Shown: positions 1 to 10,666, counted from the stretch's first letter. The stretch: DNA of 25,603 nt from JANJTY01 sp038257155 (GCA_038257155.1 JBBSJP010000059.1:1-25603); one strand, 5' to 3'. Made by a program: numbers and translations. Notes: generated from the letters alone by a model not told the origin.

Positions 1-590
1 CTCGCCGCGATCAGGTTGGGGGAGGGCACTTGCTTTGGCGTGATTGGCAGATGGTTCGATCCCTGCTCTCGATCGCCGGCTACGCCGCCGCCTCGATCAG
101 GGCCTCACCACGAACGGGGTGTAGTGATGGGCTGCGCCGTCGCCTGGGTCAGGGCCTCGCCACGAACGGGGTGTAGTGATGGATTGCGCCGTCGCCTCGA
201 TCAGGGCCTCACCACGAACGGGGTATGGGAGAAGGCTGCGCCGTCGCCTCGATCAGGTCCTCACCACGAACGGGGCATGGGAGAAGGCTACGCCGCCGCC
301 TCGATCAGGGCCTCACCACGATCAGGTTGGGGGAGGGCACTTGCTTTGGCTTGATTGGCAGATGGTTCGATCCCTGCTCTCGATCGCCGGCTACGCCGCC
401 GCCTCGATCAGGGCCTCACCACGAACGGGGCATGGGAGAAGGCTACGCCGCCGCCTCGACCAGGGCCTCACCACGAACGGGGCATGGGAGAAGGCTACGC
501 CGCCGCCTCGACCAGGGCCTCACCACGAACGGACAGTGTGGGCGGCTTCGCCGTCGCCTCGATCAGGGCCTCATCACGAACGGACAGTGT
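1..590 (+). repeat. 52-bp tandem repeat array 1
   Basis: Nine copies of a 27-bp core beginning CCTCGATCAGGGCCTCACCA and ending CGAACGG start at 91, 143, 195, 247, 299 (truncated at about 320), 402, 454, 506 and 557. The period is 52 bp except across the break near 320. The 25-bp linkers are also nearly identical, so this is tandem duplication and not a CRISPR. The array runs off the left edge and stops about 50 bp beyond the stop codon of the minus-strand sdaA. All three plus-strand frames stay largely open, giving spurious proteins. From memory the core resembles the widespread proteobacterial intergenic repeat containing CTCAGCACGAACGG; this was not searched. Confidence 0.9.
319..430 (+). 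repeat. 112-bp direct duplication inside array 1
   Basis: Bases 319-430 repeat bases 8-119 with a single mismatch (G at 40, T at 351). Each copy holds a leader with TGGTTCGATC and CTGCTCTCGAT followed by one repeat core. The repeat unit ending near 320 is cut and joined directly to the second leader. This suggests a block duplication or recombination between leaders. The same leader, slightly changed, heads the arrays at 9059 and 14579. Confidence 0.9.
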
Positions 591-640
591 GGGCGGCCGC
601 ATCGCGGCATCAGCTTGTCCTGCTGGCGAGCAATCCCCGC

Positions 641-2023
<1,383 letters not shown>

Positions 2024-2097
2024 GGCGGTTCGATCCGGTTGGAATGCGCGCCATTCTATGCGCGCCGAGCTGCACCGCGTCGCTATGCCGGCAAAGC

Positions 2098-3525
2098 TCA
2101 GGGCAAGGCTTCAAACCCGCTGCGGAAAATCACGAAGCTGGTGCGCTCGTAGGCGCCCAGGTCGACGCCCGGCCCGGAAACGCGCGCACCGCCGTCCAGA
2201 TCGACGCTGCCGAGGCCGCCAGGCGGCGCGGCATCGCCGACGTCCAGCGCGGGTGAGCCTTCAAGCAGCCGGTAATCGCCGGCTGCCGCATCCACAAAGC
2301 CGGCGGGCAGGTCGAGACGGTTGCTGCCCAGTTCGACCGCCGGGATGAGTGCCACTGCGGCGCCGTTGCCGTCGCTCAGGCTGTTGTAGAGGCTGATCGC
2401 ACCGGTTCCATAGGCCACATTGATGCCGCTGCCTTCGTTGTCGGCCACGGTGAGGTTGACCAGTTGCACGGTCGACGTCGCCTCCACGCTGCCCGCGCGC
2501 AGCCCGGAGAAGCCGCCGACGCCGCCGACGATGGCGCTGTCGCCGAGCACGACGCGGCCATTGCCATAGGCCTCGACAAATGCCTGGGCGCCGTTCGCTG
2601 GCGTACTCTCGAAGCGGTTGTCGGCGATGAGGTTGCCACGCGCCACGATCTCGGCATTGCCGCCGAACACGCCGGCGACCATCAGCACGCCAAAGCCCTG
2701 GTTGACCGAAGTGAACTTGCCGACCGATTGACCGATCACCCGGTTGCCGATGATGCGGTTGCCGCTGACCTCGGCCGTGCTGTCGGCGTAGGCGGACAGG
2801 TTCAGGCCAACGCCGTCGGTCTGTTCGGCATAGGAACGCGTCAGGTTGTTCTCGATCAGGTTGTCCTGCAACAGCAGGTGCGCGTCGCCTTCGAGCGATG
2901 CGTAGATGCCGGCGCCGTAGCCGCTGACGCGGTGGTCCCCGCTGGTGCGCGTCGGTTCGCAGCGGTTGTCGCGGATTTCATTGCCGACCAGTTCGATGCG
3001 CGCCGAACTGAAGCCAAGCGCCATGACGCCGTTGCCAGTGCAGAACAGGCTGCCGTGGCCCTCGCAATCGCGCACCAGGCTGTCGCGCAGGCTGAATACA
3101 TGGGTGTCATAGGCCTGGATGCGCAGGCAGGTTGCCTGGTTCACCTGCGCGGCGGGATGGGTGAGGGTGAGGTTCTCGAGATGCAGTTGGCCCAGATGTC
3201 CATGCACGGCGAGGGTTGTATCGATGCCGTCGCCCTGCAGGATGGTGAGTGACGGATCGGCATCGTACTGCGCGAAGGCGCCGCTCCAGCCGCCGCTGAC
3301 GTCGATGCGCTGATCGGTCGTCAGCACGAACAGCACGCTGTCGATGTGGATGCCGGTTGCAATGTGAATTTGATGGTCGCCTGGCGTGGCACCGGCGGTG
3401 GTCAAGGCGGCCTGAAGCGTGGCGTGGGTGCCGCCCGTTCCGACCGTGTAGGTCGCGGCATGCGCCAACGGTGGCAGAGTCAACAACAGCAGCAGAAGGC
3501 AGCGTGCGTGGCGAAGCGAGTGCAT
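2098..3525 (-). CDS. secreted right-handed parallel beta-helix protein
   Basis: Encodes 475 residues. The chosen ATG is preceded by AAGGA and opens a classic signal peptide: basic MHSLRHARC, a leucine run, then a cleavage site after AHA. The mature part begins ATYTVGTGGTHATLQAAL, typical of pectate-lyase-fold proteins whose first coil is a TVGTGG..TLQAAL element. It then shows repeated short Asn/Asp-rich strands such as LVGNEIRDN, LLQDNLIENN, VSGNRIIGNR and ARGNLIADNR, the repeating coils of a right-handed beta-helix. It ends IFRSGFEALP, a short tail also seen in modified form on other secreted proteins here. No catalytic motif was recognised, so carbohydrate binding, adhesion or polysaccharide cleavage remain open. 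An in-frame start 51 bp upstream exists but would bury the signal peptide. Confidence 0.85.
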   Translation of the reverse strand: MHSLRHARCLLLLLLTLPPLAHAATYTVGTGGTHATLQAALTTAGATPGDHQIHIATGIHIDSVLFVLTTDQRIDVSGGWSGAFAQYDADPSLTILQGDGIDTTLAVHGHLGQLHLENLTLTHPAAQVNQATCLRIQAYDTHVFSLRDSLVRDCEGHGSLFCTGNGVMALGFSSARIELVGNEIRDNRCEPTRTSGDHRVSGYGAGIYASLEGDAHLLLQDNLIENNLTRSYAEQTDGVGLNLSAYADSTAEVSGNRIIGNRVIGQSVGKFTSVNQGFGVLMVAGVFGGNAEIVARGNLIADNRFESTPANGAQAFVEAYGNGRVVLGDSAIVGGVGGFSGLRAGSVEATSTVQLVNLTVADNEGSGINVAYGTGAISLYNSLSDGNGAAVALIPAVELGSNRLDLPAGFVDAAAGDYRLLEGSPALDVGDAAPPGGLGSVDLDGGARVSGPGVDLGAYERTSFVIFRSGFEALP

Positions 3526-3566
3526 GGGGGAATCCTTGAGCTGATGATCTGCATTGGCATTCCCCC
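3526..3566 (-). promoter_or_regulatory. leader hairpin abutting the beta-helix start codon
   Basis: Perfect 8-bp inverted repeat GGGGGAAT (3526-3533) and ATTCCCCC (3559-3566) with a 25-base loop. In the minus-strand mRNA the 3' arm ends at the base before the ATG and partly overlaps the AAGGA ribosome binding site. The fold could limit ribosome access, or the dyad could be a DNA operator in this divergent region. Function is inferred. Confidence 0.5.
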
Positions 3567-3659
3567 GAAGTGCCATACCTGACTTGCCGTTTGGATGCTG
3601 GCAAGCTCACCGGTGTGGTGTACCACGCCGGCCCCCTGATCGGAAGCACTTTGCTCCTC

Positions 3660-3926
3660 ATGCGCCTGACCCTGTTCCAGAAGGACGATTGCCACCTCTG
3701 CGACGCCGCCCTGCTGGTGCTGGCGCAGGCCGGGGTGGCTGACTTCGAAAGCGTCTGGATCGACGATGACGCCGTTCTGCGCGGCCGCTATGGTCTGCGC
3801 GTACCGGTGCTGCATTGCGAGGATGATGGTGCGGAGCTCGATTGGCCATTCGAGGCAGGGCAGGTGCGGGAGTGGCTGATCCGTGGACGCGGCCTTCAGG
3901 GCTGCTTGGATACACTGCCGCGATGA
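3660..3926 (+). CDS. glutaredoxin-family thioredoxin-fold protein (DUF836-like)
   Basis: Encodes 88 residues. The ATG at 3660 is preferred because it starts the first beta strand (MRLTLFQKDDCHLCD); upstream in-frame starts add non-conserved sequence. Cys11 and Cys14 form a CHLC redox pair. The RVPVLH segment matches the cis-proline strand of glutaredoxins, and size and layout fit the small glutaredoxin-like DUF836 family. Its TGA overlaps the ATG of the downstream sigma factor (ATGA at 3923-3926), so the two are translationally coupled. This makes it the first gene of the sigma-kinase operon. A redox role in that pathway is inference; members of this family also occur alone. Confidence 0.8.
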   Translation: MRLTLFQKDDCHLCDAALLVLAQAGVADFESVWIDDDAVLRGRYGLRVPVLHCEDDGAELDWPFEAGQVREWLIRGRGLQGCLDTLPR

Positions 3927-4519
3927 GCGCCGAATCCGATCCCAGCCCTGAGCCAGTTCAAGCGGAGCTTCGCGCCGAGCTGACCAGCCTGATGCGGTCC
4001 TGGCAGGATGGCGACGCGGCCGCAGGCGACCGGCTGCTTGCCCTGGTGTACCCGCGGGTTCGCGCGATCGCTGCCAGGGCTTTGCGCGGTGGCGGCGAAA
4101 ACACCCTTACCCCGACCGAACTGGCGCACGAGGCGCTGCTGCGCTTGATTGGCGACCAGCCAGACTGGCACGACCGGCATCACTTCTTCCACGTGGTGGC
4201 CCAGGCCACGCGACAGATCCTGGTGGATCACGCACGCCGCCGACTGGCCGAGAAACGCGGCGGTGGCGCGCGGGCTTTGCCCTTGAGCGCTGCCGAGGGC
4301 ATTTCCCAGCCCGAGGACGAACTCGGCCTGCTGCGCGTCGACGAGGCCCTGCTCGAATTGGCCAGCGTCGATCCACGCCGCGCACGCATGATTGAACTGG
4401 TCTATTTCGGTGGCTTTTCGCGCGTCGAGATCGCGCAGGCGCTGGCGGTTTCCGAAGGCACCGTCGACCGTGACCTGCGTTTTGCGCGCGCCTGGTTGAA
4501 GCAGGCACTCAGCACGTGA
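3923..4519 (+). CDS. ECF sigma factor of the kinase-linked TIGR02999-like family
   Basis: Encodes 198 residues from the ATG that overlaps the previous stop codon. Region 2 is recognisable from LTSLMRSWQDGDAAAGDRLL through the LTPTELAHEALLRL segment and the HFFHVVAQATRQILVDHAR helix. The region 4 helix-turn-helix is GGFSRVEIAQALAVSEGTVD followed by RDLRFARAWL. These are hallmarks of the ECF group with the TPTELAHEA motif that is usually encoded beside Ser/Thr kinases. In the related ECF43 pair EcfP/PknT of Vibrio parahaemolyticus, kinase phosphorylation activates the sigma factor. No anti-sigma gene adjoins it. Its TGA overlaps the kinase GTG start (GTGA at 4516-4519), so regulation by that kinase is a reasonable inference. 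Confidence 0.93.
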   Translation: MSAESDPSPEPVQAELRAELTSLMRSWQDGDAAAGDRLLALVYPRVRAIAARALRGGGENTLTPTELAHEALLRLIGDQPDWHDRHHFFHVVAQATRQILVDHARRRLAEKRGGGARALPLSAAEGISQPEDELGLLRVDEALLELASVDPRRARMIELVYFGGFSRVEIAQALAVSEGTVDRDLRFARAWLKQALST

Positions 4520-7287
4520 ACCCGGCGCGGCACGAGCGGCTGGCCGAACTGTTTGAGCAGCTTGTCGACCTGGAGCCGGCGGCGCGCGAGGCGCACCTTG
4601 CCCAGCTCGACGACGAACTTCGCCCTGAACTGGAAGCGCTGCTGATGGCAGATTCCGCCAGCGCCGACCCACTCGCCGCCGCCATCGCCCCGATGCTGCC
4701 GCATGAGCCGGTTCTGCCGCAGGGCACACGTCTTGGCGACTACCGCGTGCTGCGCGAACTGGGTGCCGGTGGCATGGGCACTGTGCTGCTGGCCGAGCGC
4801 GCCGACGGCCAGTACCTGCAGCACGTGGCGATCAAGCTGATCCGCGGATTCCCCACCGCCGAGGGCCAACGCCGTCTGCGGCAGGAACGCCAGATCCTGG
4901 CCCAACTCGATCACCCCAACATCGCGCATCTGCTCGATGGCGGCGAAACCACGGATGGCCAGCCCTTCGTGGTGATGGAACTGATCGATGGCCTGCCGCT
5001 GCTCGAGTACATCGCCAGAAATCGTCTCAATCTGGCTGCGCGCCTGGCCCTGTTCGACTGCATCGCGGCGGCGGTGCAGCACGCCCACCAGCGCCTCGTG
5101 ATCCACCGCGACATCAAGCCGGGCAATGTGCTGGTGCGCAGTGACGGCCAGCCCAAGCTGCTCGACTTCGGCGTCGCCAAGCTGAGCGACGTCAGTACCA
5201 CCTCCGATCCGCGCCAGACCTCGACCCGCGTCTGGACGCCGGGCTATGCCAGTCCGGAGCAGCAACGCGGCGATGCGATTACCACGGCTACCGACGTCTA
5301 CGCGCTTGGCGTGCTGCTGCGCGAACTGTTGTGTGGCGAGCGTGCGCCGGGCAAGGCTGGTTCGCTGCCGCCTGGCTTCCAGGGCCTGGATCTGGATGCC
5401 GATCTGCGCGGCGCGCTGGATATGGCGACCGCCGAGCTGGCGTCGCAGCGCTATGCCACGGTGGAGGCCTTTCGCGATGATCTGGCGCGCTACCGCGATG
5501 CACGTCCGCTGCGCGCCCATGCCGACACCCGTCGCTACCGGTTACGCAAGTTTCTTGTGCGGCATCGCGCTGCGGTAGCGCTGGCGTTTGCCGCGCTGTT
5601 GCTGGCAAGCGGATTTGTCTGGCAGCTGGCGGCGGAGCGAAGTCGCGCCCAGGCCGCCGAAGCCGTGGCCAGTGAGGCATTGGAATCAGCGCGCCGTGAC
5701 GCCGAGACCGCGCGTGCCGCGCTGGCCTTCCTGACCGACGCACTCACCGCAGCGGCGCCAGAACGCGCCTTGAGCACCGAGATCAGCGCGCGTGACCTGC
5801 TCGAACGCGCGCGCAGTCAACTCGACCAGCGCAGCACGCAGGATGCCAGCTTTCGCCAGCCGATCCAGCGCCTGCTGGGGCATCTCTATCAGGCCTTCGG
5901 CGAGCCGCAGACAGCCGAGGCGCTGTTCGCGGAGGGTCTGCTCGGCGTGCAGGCCCGCCAGCGCGAGGATGCGCTGGTGCTGGCAGCCGATCACGACGGA
6001 CATGCCAGCGTGCTGGGTGCACTGGAGCGTGGTACCGAGAGTTTGCAGGCGGCGCAGCGTGCGCAGCAGTTGCGTGAACGCTTTGCGCCTGGCGACGCCG
6101 AGCAACGACTGCGGTCGCTCGATCAGCTTGGCTTCGCCCGCTATAGCCTGGGTGAGTACGATGCTGCTGACCAACTGTGGAGCGAGGCCCTGGAGCTGGC
6201 AGGGTCGATGCCCAACCCGCCGGTCGACGTGGTGACCAACCTGTATCAGCTGCTCGGCAGCATGCTGGACTTTCGCGGCGAAAACGCGCGCGCTTTGGCG
6301 CTGGCGGATGAAGGCCTGGCTTTCGCCGCTGCCAAGCTGCCGGAAGATTCGCCCCATCGGGTGAACCTGCTGCGCCTCAAGGGTGAGGCGCTGCTGCACA
6401 GTGGTGATCCGGCCGGCGCGGAAGCTGCCATTCGCGAAGCCATCGCGCTGCAGCGCCGCACCGTGGGTCCAACCGGCATTCGCATGGCCACGCTGCACAA
6501 TGCACTCGCTATCGTGCTGAACGAGCTGGGCCGCTATCGCGAGGCGATTGCCGAGATACAGGCCGCAGGCGAAACGCGTCAGACGGCGCGCGCCCTGCCA
6601 ATTGATGACGCCATCAAGCAATCCAATCTGGGATCGGTGCTGGAAAGTGCGGGTGACTATTCGGCCGCGCTGCAGCATTTCGAACAGGCGATGATCCTGG
6701 CTGCGCAGGGCCAGAGCGATCCGGACCACCTGGCCCGACGCATGATGGAGCGTGCGATGGCGCGCTGCATGGCGCTGGCAGGCCTGCATGAGGAAGCGCT
6801 GGAGCGGCTGGGTGACCTGCAGCGCCGTGCCCTGCGCCTGGATGGTGAGGAGTCCTTTGAGTACGCAATGACCACGTGGCAACTCGCGGTGCTGGCGCGG
6901 CGTCAAGCGGATCCCAAAGCCGGAGTCGCCTACACGCAGTTGGCCGAGCAGTTGTTTGGCAAGCTGGTGTCGGAGACGCATCCGGTCTTCGCCCACATGC
7001 GGCGTGCCCGGGCCGACTTTGCCCTGATGCAGGGTGACATCGCGCTGGCTGAGCGGCTGCAGCGCGAGGCCATCGCGCAACTGGAAGCAGCTGCCGTACT
7101 GCCGGTGGATCTGGCTATTGCGCGCGCCGAACTCGCCGCAATCCTGCTCGCTGCCGGCCGCCGCGACGCCGCGCGCGCAAGCCTCGGCGAGGCCCTGCCG
7201 ATCCTGCGTGCTTCGCTGCTGGAGACCGAAATCACCCGCGCGGCTGCCGAGGCCAACGCACGCGTGCTGGGTCTGCCGGGCCCGTAG
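4516..7287 (+). CDS. transmembrane Ser/Thr protein kinase with TPR domain
   Basis: Encodes 923 residues from a GTG overlapping the sigma stop codon. Residues 1-70 are a helical segment typical of kinases in this sigma-linked context. The kinase domain spans about residues 73-340: glycine loop ELGAGGMGTV, catalytic Lys107 in VAIK, HRDIKPGN with Asp199, DFG in LLDFGVAKL, and an activation segment ending GYASPEQ. All key residues are present, so it should be active. A hydrophobic helix at about 350-373 (ALAFAALLLASGFVW) anchors it in the membrane. The remaining roughly 540 residues are Ala/Leu/Glu-rich helical pairs consistent with many TPRs, presumably periplasmic or sensory. Likely partner: the coupled ECF sigma factor. 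Its signal cannot be deduced. Confidence 0.95.
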   Translation: MNPARHERLAELFEQLVDLEPAAREAHLAQLDDELRPELEALLMADSASADPLAAAIAPMLPHEPVLPQGTRLGDYRVLRELGAGGMGTVLLAERADGQYLQHVAIKLIRGFPTAEGQRRLRQERQILAQLDHPNIAHLLDGGETTDGQPFVVMELIDGLPLLEYIARNRLNLAARLALFDCIAAAVQHAHQRLVIHRDIKPGNVLVRSDGQPKLLDFGVAKLSDVSTTSDPRQTSTRVWTPGYASPEQQRGDAITTATDVYALGVLLRELLCGERAPGKAGSLPPGFQGLDLDADLRGALDMATAELASQRYATVEAFRDDLARYRDARPLRAHADTRRYRLRKFLVRHRAAVALAFAALLLASGFVWQLAAERSRAQAAEAVASEALESARRDAETARAALAFLTDALTAAAPERALSTEISARDLLERARSQLDQRSTQDASFRQPIQRLLGHLYQAFGEPQTAEALFAEGLLGVQARQREDALVLAADHDGHASVLGALERGTESLQAAQRAQQLRERFAPGDAEQRLRSLDQLGFARYSLGEYDAADQLWSEALELAGSMPNPPVDVVTNLYQLLGSMLDFRGENARALALADEGLAFAAAKLPEDSPHRVNLLRLKGEALLHSGDPAGAEAAIREAIALQRRTVGPTGIRMATLHNALAIVLNELGRYREAIAEIQAAGETRQTARALPIDDAIKQSNLGSVLESAGDYSAALQHFEQAMILAAQGQSDPDHLARRMMERAMARCMALAGLHEEALERLGDLQRRALRLDGEESFEYAMTTWQLAVLARRQADPKAGVAYTQLAEQLFGKLVSETHPVFAHMRRARADFALMQGDIALAERLQREAIAQLEAAAVLPVDLAIARAELAAILLAAGRRDAARASLGEALPILRASLLETEITRAAAEANARVLGLPGP

Positions 7288-7706
7288 CCGCCCTGGTTTG
7301 AAGCAATCCCGCACGTGCACTCGTCCCTCGAGGGCGCCGCCTGGGTCGATGTCGGCACAGGGGTGCCGACCTACCATTCGACGAAGGGCGGCATCCCTGC
7401 CGCCATTGCAACAATTGGACGTAGGGCGGCATCCCCTGCCGCCATTTCTTCGACGTAGGGCGGCATCCCATGCCGCCATGGCGACATCGCAAAGGAGAAC
7501 GCTCCCGTTCCCAACGCGATGTCCCGAATCGGGAGGGCGCCGCTCCGGCGGCGCTGCTTTTCACGCCGATGCCATCGGGAATCCGCCCGGTTCCCGCATT
7601 TCGGCTCGGCCGTCATTGCTGTTTAAGGTTTTCGCCTCCGAACCGCGTAGAAGGGTATAGGCGAACGATCCAGCGATTCGCCGCCGTCCCCTCCGAGGTT
7701 GCCACC
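7288..7706. other. 419-bp intergenic region with hairpins
   Basis: No gene was found. The region holds a 7-bp hairpin (GTCGGCA at 7351-7357, TGCCGAC at 7364-7370) that lacks a T-tract, three short palindromic repeats (separate entry), and a 7-bp inverted repeat TTCGCCT (7631-7637) / AGGCGAA (7659-7665) upstream of the beta-propeller gene. The last could be an operator. A GAGG ribosome binding site lies just before 7707. Confidence 0.6.
7380..7479 (+). repeat. three REP-like palindromic units
   Basis: Units at 7380-7406, 7418-7445 and 7452-7479 share GACG(T/A)AGGGCGGCAT followed by a C-rich loop and TGCCGCCAT. Each can fold into a stem of about 7 bp (GGCGGCA / TGCCGCC). They resemble the dispersed GTAGGGCGG...CCGCC intergenic elements of proteobacteria, and the unit at 9267 is the same type with GAT in the stem. 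They sit downstream of the kinase gene, where they could protect mRNA 3' ends or assist termination. Confidence 0.8.
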
Positions 7707-9035
7707 ATGTATCGCATTACTGCTCGTTCCCACGTCCTTGGCCTGCTTGCGCTGCTGTCCATCGGCGCTTGTCCCGCCCCGTTTGCCGCTGAACTGATCA
7801 GCGTCTCACTCAGCGGATCGTCCCAGTCCGCGCAGGAGAGCCGCTACCCGGCGATCTCCTACGACGGGCGCTATGTGGCGTTCCAGAGCAGCGCCAACAA
7901 CCTGGTCAATGGCGATACCAATAGCTTCCGTGACGTCTTTTTGCGCGACCGGGTGCGCGGTACCACGATCCGCCTCAGCCAGAATCCCGTTGGCGGCATC
8001 GAAGGCGATGGCGACAGTCTCGCGCCATCGATATCCGGAGACGGCAAGCGCATCGTGTTTGCCTCGTTCGCCGACAGCTTTCTGGCCGGCTCGCGCTATC
8101 AGACCTGCTACCTGCGCGATCTGCACAGCAATAGTCTGTCGATCATTGACCTGCGCTCCGACAACGGTCAGCCCAGCGAGTGGTGCCAGGACGCATCGAT
8201 CGATCTGTCCGGCCAGCGCGTGGCTTTCCAGGCGCGCGCCGGCAATCTGGTGCCGGGCGACACCAATGGCTGGTCCGATATCTTTGTTCGCGACCTGGCC
8301 GGTGGTGCGCCAATCCGGGTGAATCTGGGCGTGGGCGGGGCCGAGGCGAACGCCGAAAGCTACCAGCCGCGCATCTCCGGCGATGGCAATCAGGTGCTGT
8401 TTGCGTCGGATGCGAGCAACCTGGTGGCCAGTGACAGCAACGCCTTGCGCGATATCTTCATGGCCCCGCTCACCGGCGGCAGCCTGACCCGCATCAGCGT
8501 GGGCAGCGGCAATGTGCAGGCCAGTGGTGGTGCAGACTTCGTTGCGGCGACCAACTTCGACGGCACCATTACCGCGTTCGCGAGCGACTCGCAGAGCCTG
8601 GAAGGCTGGGCCGACCAGATCGAGAGCTCGGTCTATGTGCGCCTGCCGACCCTCGATCAGACCTATCTGCTCAGCGAGGCCCTGGCCGGCGCGCCGGCGC
8701 GCGATGGCTTCAGCTCGCAGCCCGACCTCTCGGCAACCGGACAGTACCTGGTGTTTTCGTCGACCGACGACCTGCTCGACGATGCGATCCAGACCGGAGG
8801 CGTCTACGTGATCGACATGATCGAAGCCCTGATAGCTCGCGTCGATCTGAGTGAGCTCGACGCAGGCCAGACCTTCGGCGGCGGCACGCCGCGCATCAGC
8901 GGCGACGGCACCAGCATCGTGTGGGTATCGAACTTCGACAATCTCGTTCCGAACGACAGCAACGGTCACTTCGACGTGTTCTACGCACGCAATCCGCTGC
9001 ACCCGCAAATCTTTACCGCCAGTTTCGAGGATTGA
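7707..9035 (+). CDS. secreted TolB/PD40-type beta-propeller protein
   Basis: Encodes 442 residues. The ATG at 7707 follows GAGG and opens a signal peptide (MYRITARSHVLGLLALLSIG, cleavage near FAA-EL). The mature protein is made of repeated blades with the pattern (P/S)xISxDGxxVxFxS, for example AISYDGRYVAFQS, SISGDGKRIVFAS, RISGDGNQVLFAS and RISGDGTSIVWVS, characteristic of TolB-like PD40 repeats. Between blades are Asp/Asn-rich loops (GDTNSFRDVF, GDTNGWSDIF, SDSNALRDIF, NDSNGHFDVF) that look like calcium-binding turns. It ends PQIFTASFED, the same kind of tail as on the beta-helix protein. No enzyme domain is visible; a binding or surface role is likely but unproven. A repeat array begins 24 bp after the stop codon. 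Confidence 0.88.
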   Translation: MYRITARSHVLGLLALLSIGACPAPFAAELISVSLSGSSQSAQESRYPAISYDGRYVAFQSSANNLVNGDTNSFRDVFLRDRVRGTTIRLSQNPVGGIEGDGDSLAPSISGDGKRIVFASFADSFLAGSRYQTCYLRDLHSNSLSIIDLRSDNGQPSEWCQDASIDLSGQRVAFQARAGNLVPGDTNGWSDIFVRDLAGGAPIRVNLGVGGAEANAESYQPRISGDGNQVLFASDASNLVASDSNALRDIFMAPLTGGSLTRISVGSGNVQASGGADFVAATNFDGTITAFASDSQSLEGWADQIESSVYVRLPTLDQTYLLSEALAGAPARDGFSSQPDLSATGQYLVFSSTDDLLDDAIQTGGVYVIDMIEALIARVDLSELDAGQTFGGGTPRISGDGTSIVWVSNFDNLVPNDSNGHFDVFYARNPLHPQIFTASFED

Positions 9036-9058
9036 CCGCGAGGCGCTGGGGCTACCTG

Positions 9059-9228
9059 TGGTTCGATCGCTGCTCTCGATACAGCGCTGCGCGCTGTCCT
9101 CGATCAGCGCCTCACCACGAACGGTGGATGTGGGTGCGCTGCGCGCTGTCCTCGATCAGCGCCTCACCACGAACGGTGGATGTGGGTGCGCTGCGCGCTG
9201 TCCTCGATCTGCGCCTCACCATGAACCC
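9059..9228 (+). repeat. 52-bp tandem repeat array 2 with leader
   Basis: A leader TGGTTCGATCGCTGCTCTCG is followed by three cores at 9098-9124, 9150-9176 and 9202-9228, spaced exactly 52 bp. The third has decayed at its end (ATGAACCC). Bases 9059-9124 are identical to the reverse complement of 14514-14579 (66 bp). The segment between leader and first core folds as ACAGCGC-TGC-GCGCTGT. The array lies just beyond the propeller stop codon and downstream of convergent metK. Confidence 0.92.
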
Positions 9229-9266
9229 GTATCGCAGGTTATGGATCCTTGCCAACAACGTTGGCT

Positions 9267-9335
9267 GTAGGGCGGATCTTGATCCGCCGTGGCCACGCGT
9301 TGGGCGCCTTGCGACGGCGCATCAAGACGCGCCCT
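9267..9335. repeat. pair of facing REP-like elements
   Basis: Unit A (9267-9288) reads GTAGGGCGGATCTTG then ATCCGCC, and folds as GGCGGAT-cttg-ATCCGCC. Unit B (9316-9335), read on the minus strand, is AGGGCGCGTCTTGATGCGCC, the same framework in inverted orientation. Facing palindromic units of this kind are typical of REP/BIME elements. They lie between the 3' ends of the propeller gene and metK. Confidence 0.75.
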
Positions 9336-9371
9336 CCGGAACGGGCGGTGGCCTGACGCTGCGCCACAACG

Positions 9372-9399
9372 CGAACGGGCCGCTTGCGCGGCCCGTTCG
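9372..9399 (-). terminator. metK downstream terminator hairpin
   Basis: Perfect 12-bp stem CGAACGGGCCGC (9372-9383) / GCGGCCCGTTCG (9388-9399) with a TTGC tetraloop, 26 bp past the metK stop codon. No clear U-tract follows on the minus strand. It may therefore act as a Rho-aided or bidirectional terminator in this convergent region. Confidence 0.7.
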
Positions 9400-9425
9400 G
9401 TGTTTCGTCTGATGCGGGTGCCGGC

Positions 9426-10631
<1,206 letters not shown>

Positions 10632-10636
10632 CGGTG

Positions 10637-10666
10637 CATATATCCTTTTATTCGGATGGATGTATA
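10637..10666 (-). promoter_or_regulatory. possible RBS-masking hairpin in the metK leader
   Basis: On the plus strand CATATATCC (10637-10645) faces GGATGTATA (10658-10666). In the metK mRNA, UAUACAUCC can pair with GGAUAUAUG with one C-A mismatch and one G-U pair, across a 12-base loop. The 3' arm includes the GGA of the ribosome binding site AAAGGA. The AT-rich composition contrasts with the surroundings. It does not match a SAM riboswitch class I can recognise, so regulation is speculative. Confidence 0.35.

Noticed and set aside
91..583. CRISPR-like layout: 27-bp repeats at a 52-bp period
   Set aside because: The 25-bp intervals are nearly identical to each other, the array occurs in two other short versions, and no cas gene is present, so these are tandem repeats.
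5686..7479. Long minus-strand open frame (597 codons) opposite the module A kinase
   Set aside because: Composition mirrors the kinase codons and no domain is recognisable; the sense frame has a full kinase domain.
7806..9008. Minus-strand open frame (400 codons) opposite the propeller gene
   Set aside because: The plus strand has a signal peptide and repeated propeller blades; the antisense frame has neither.
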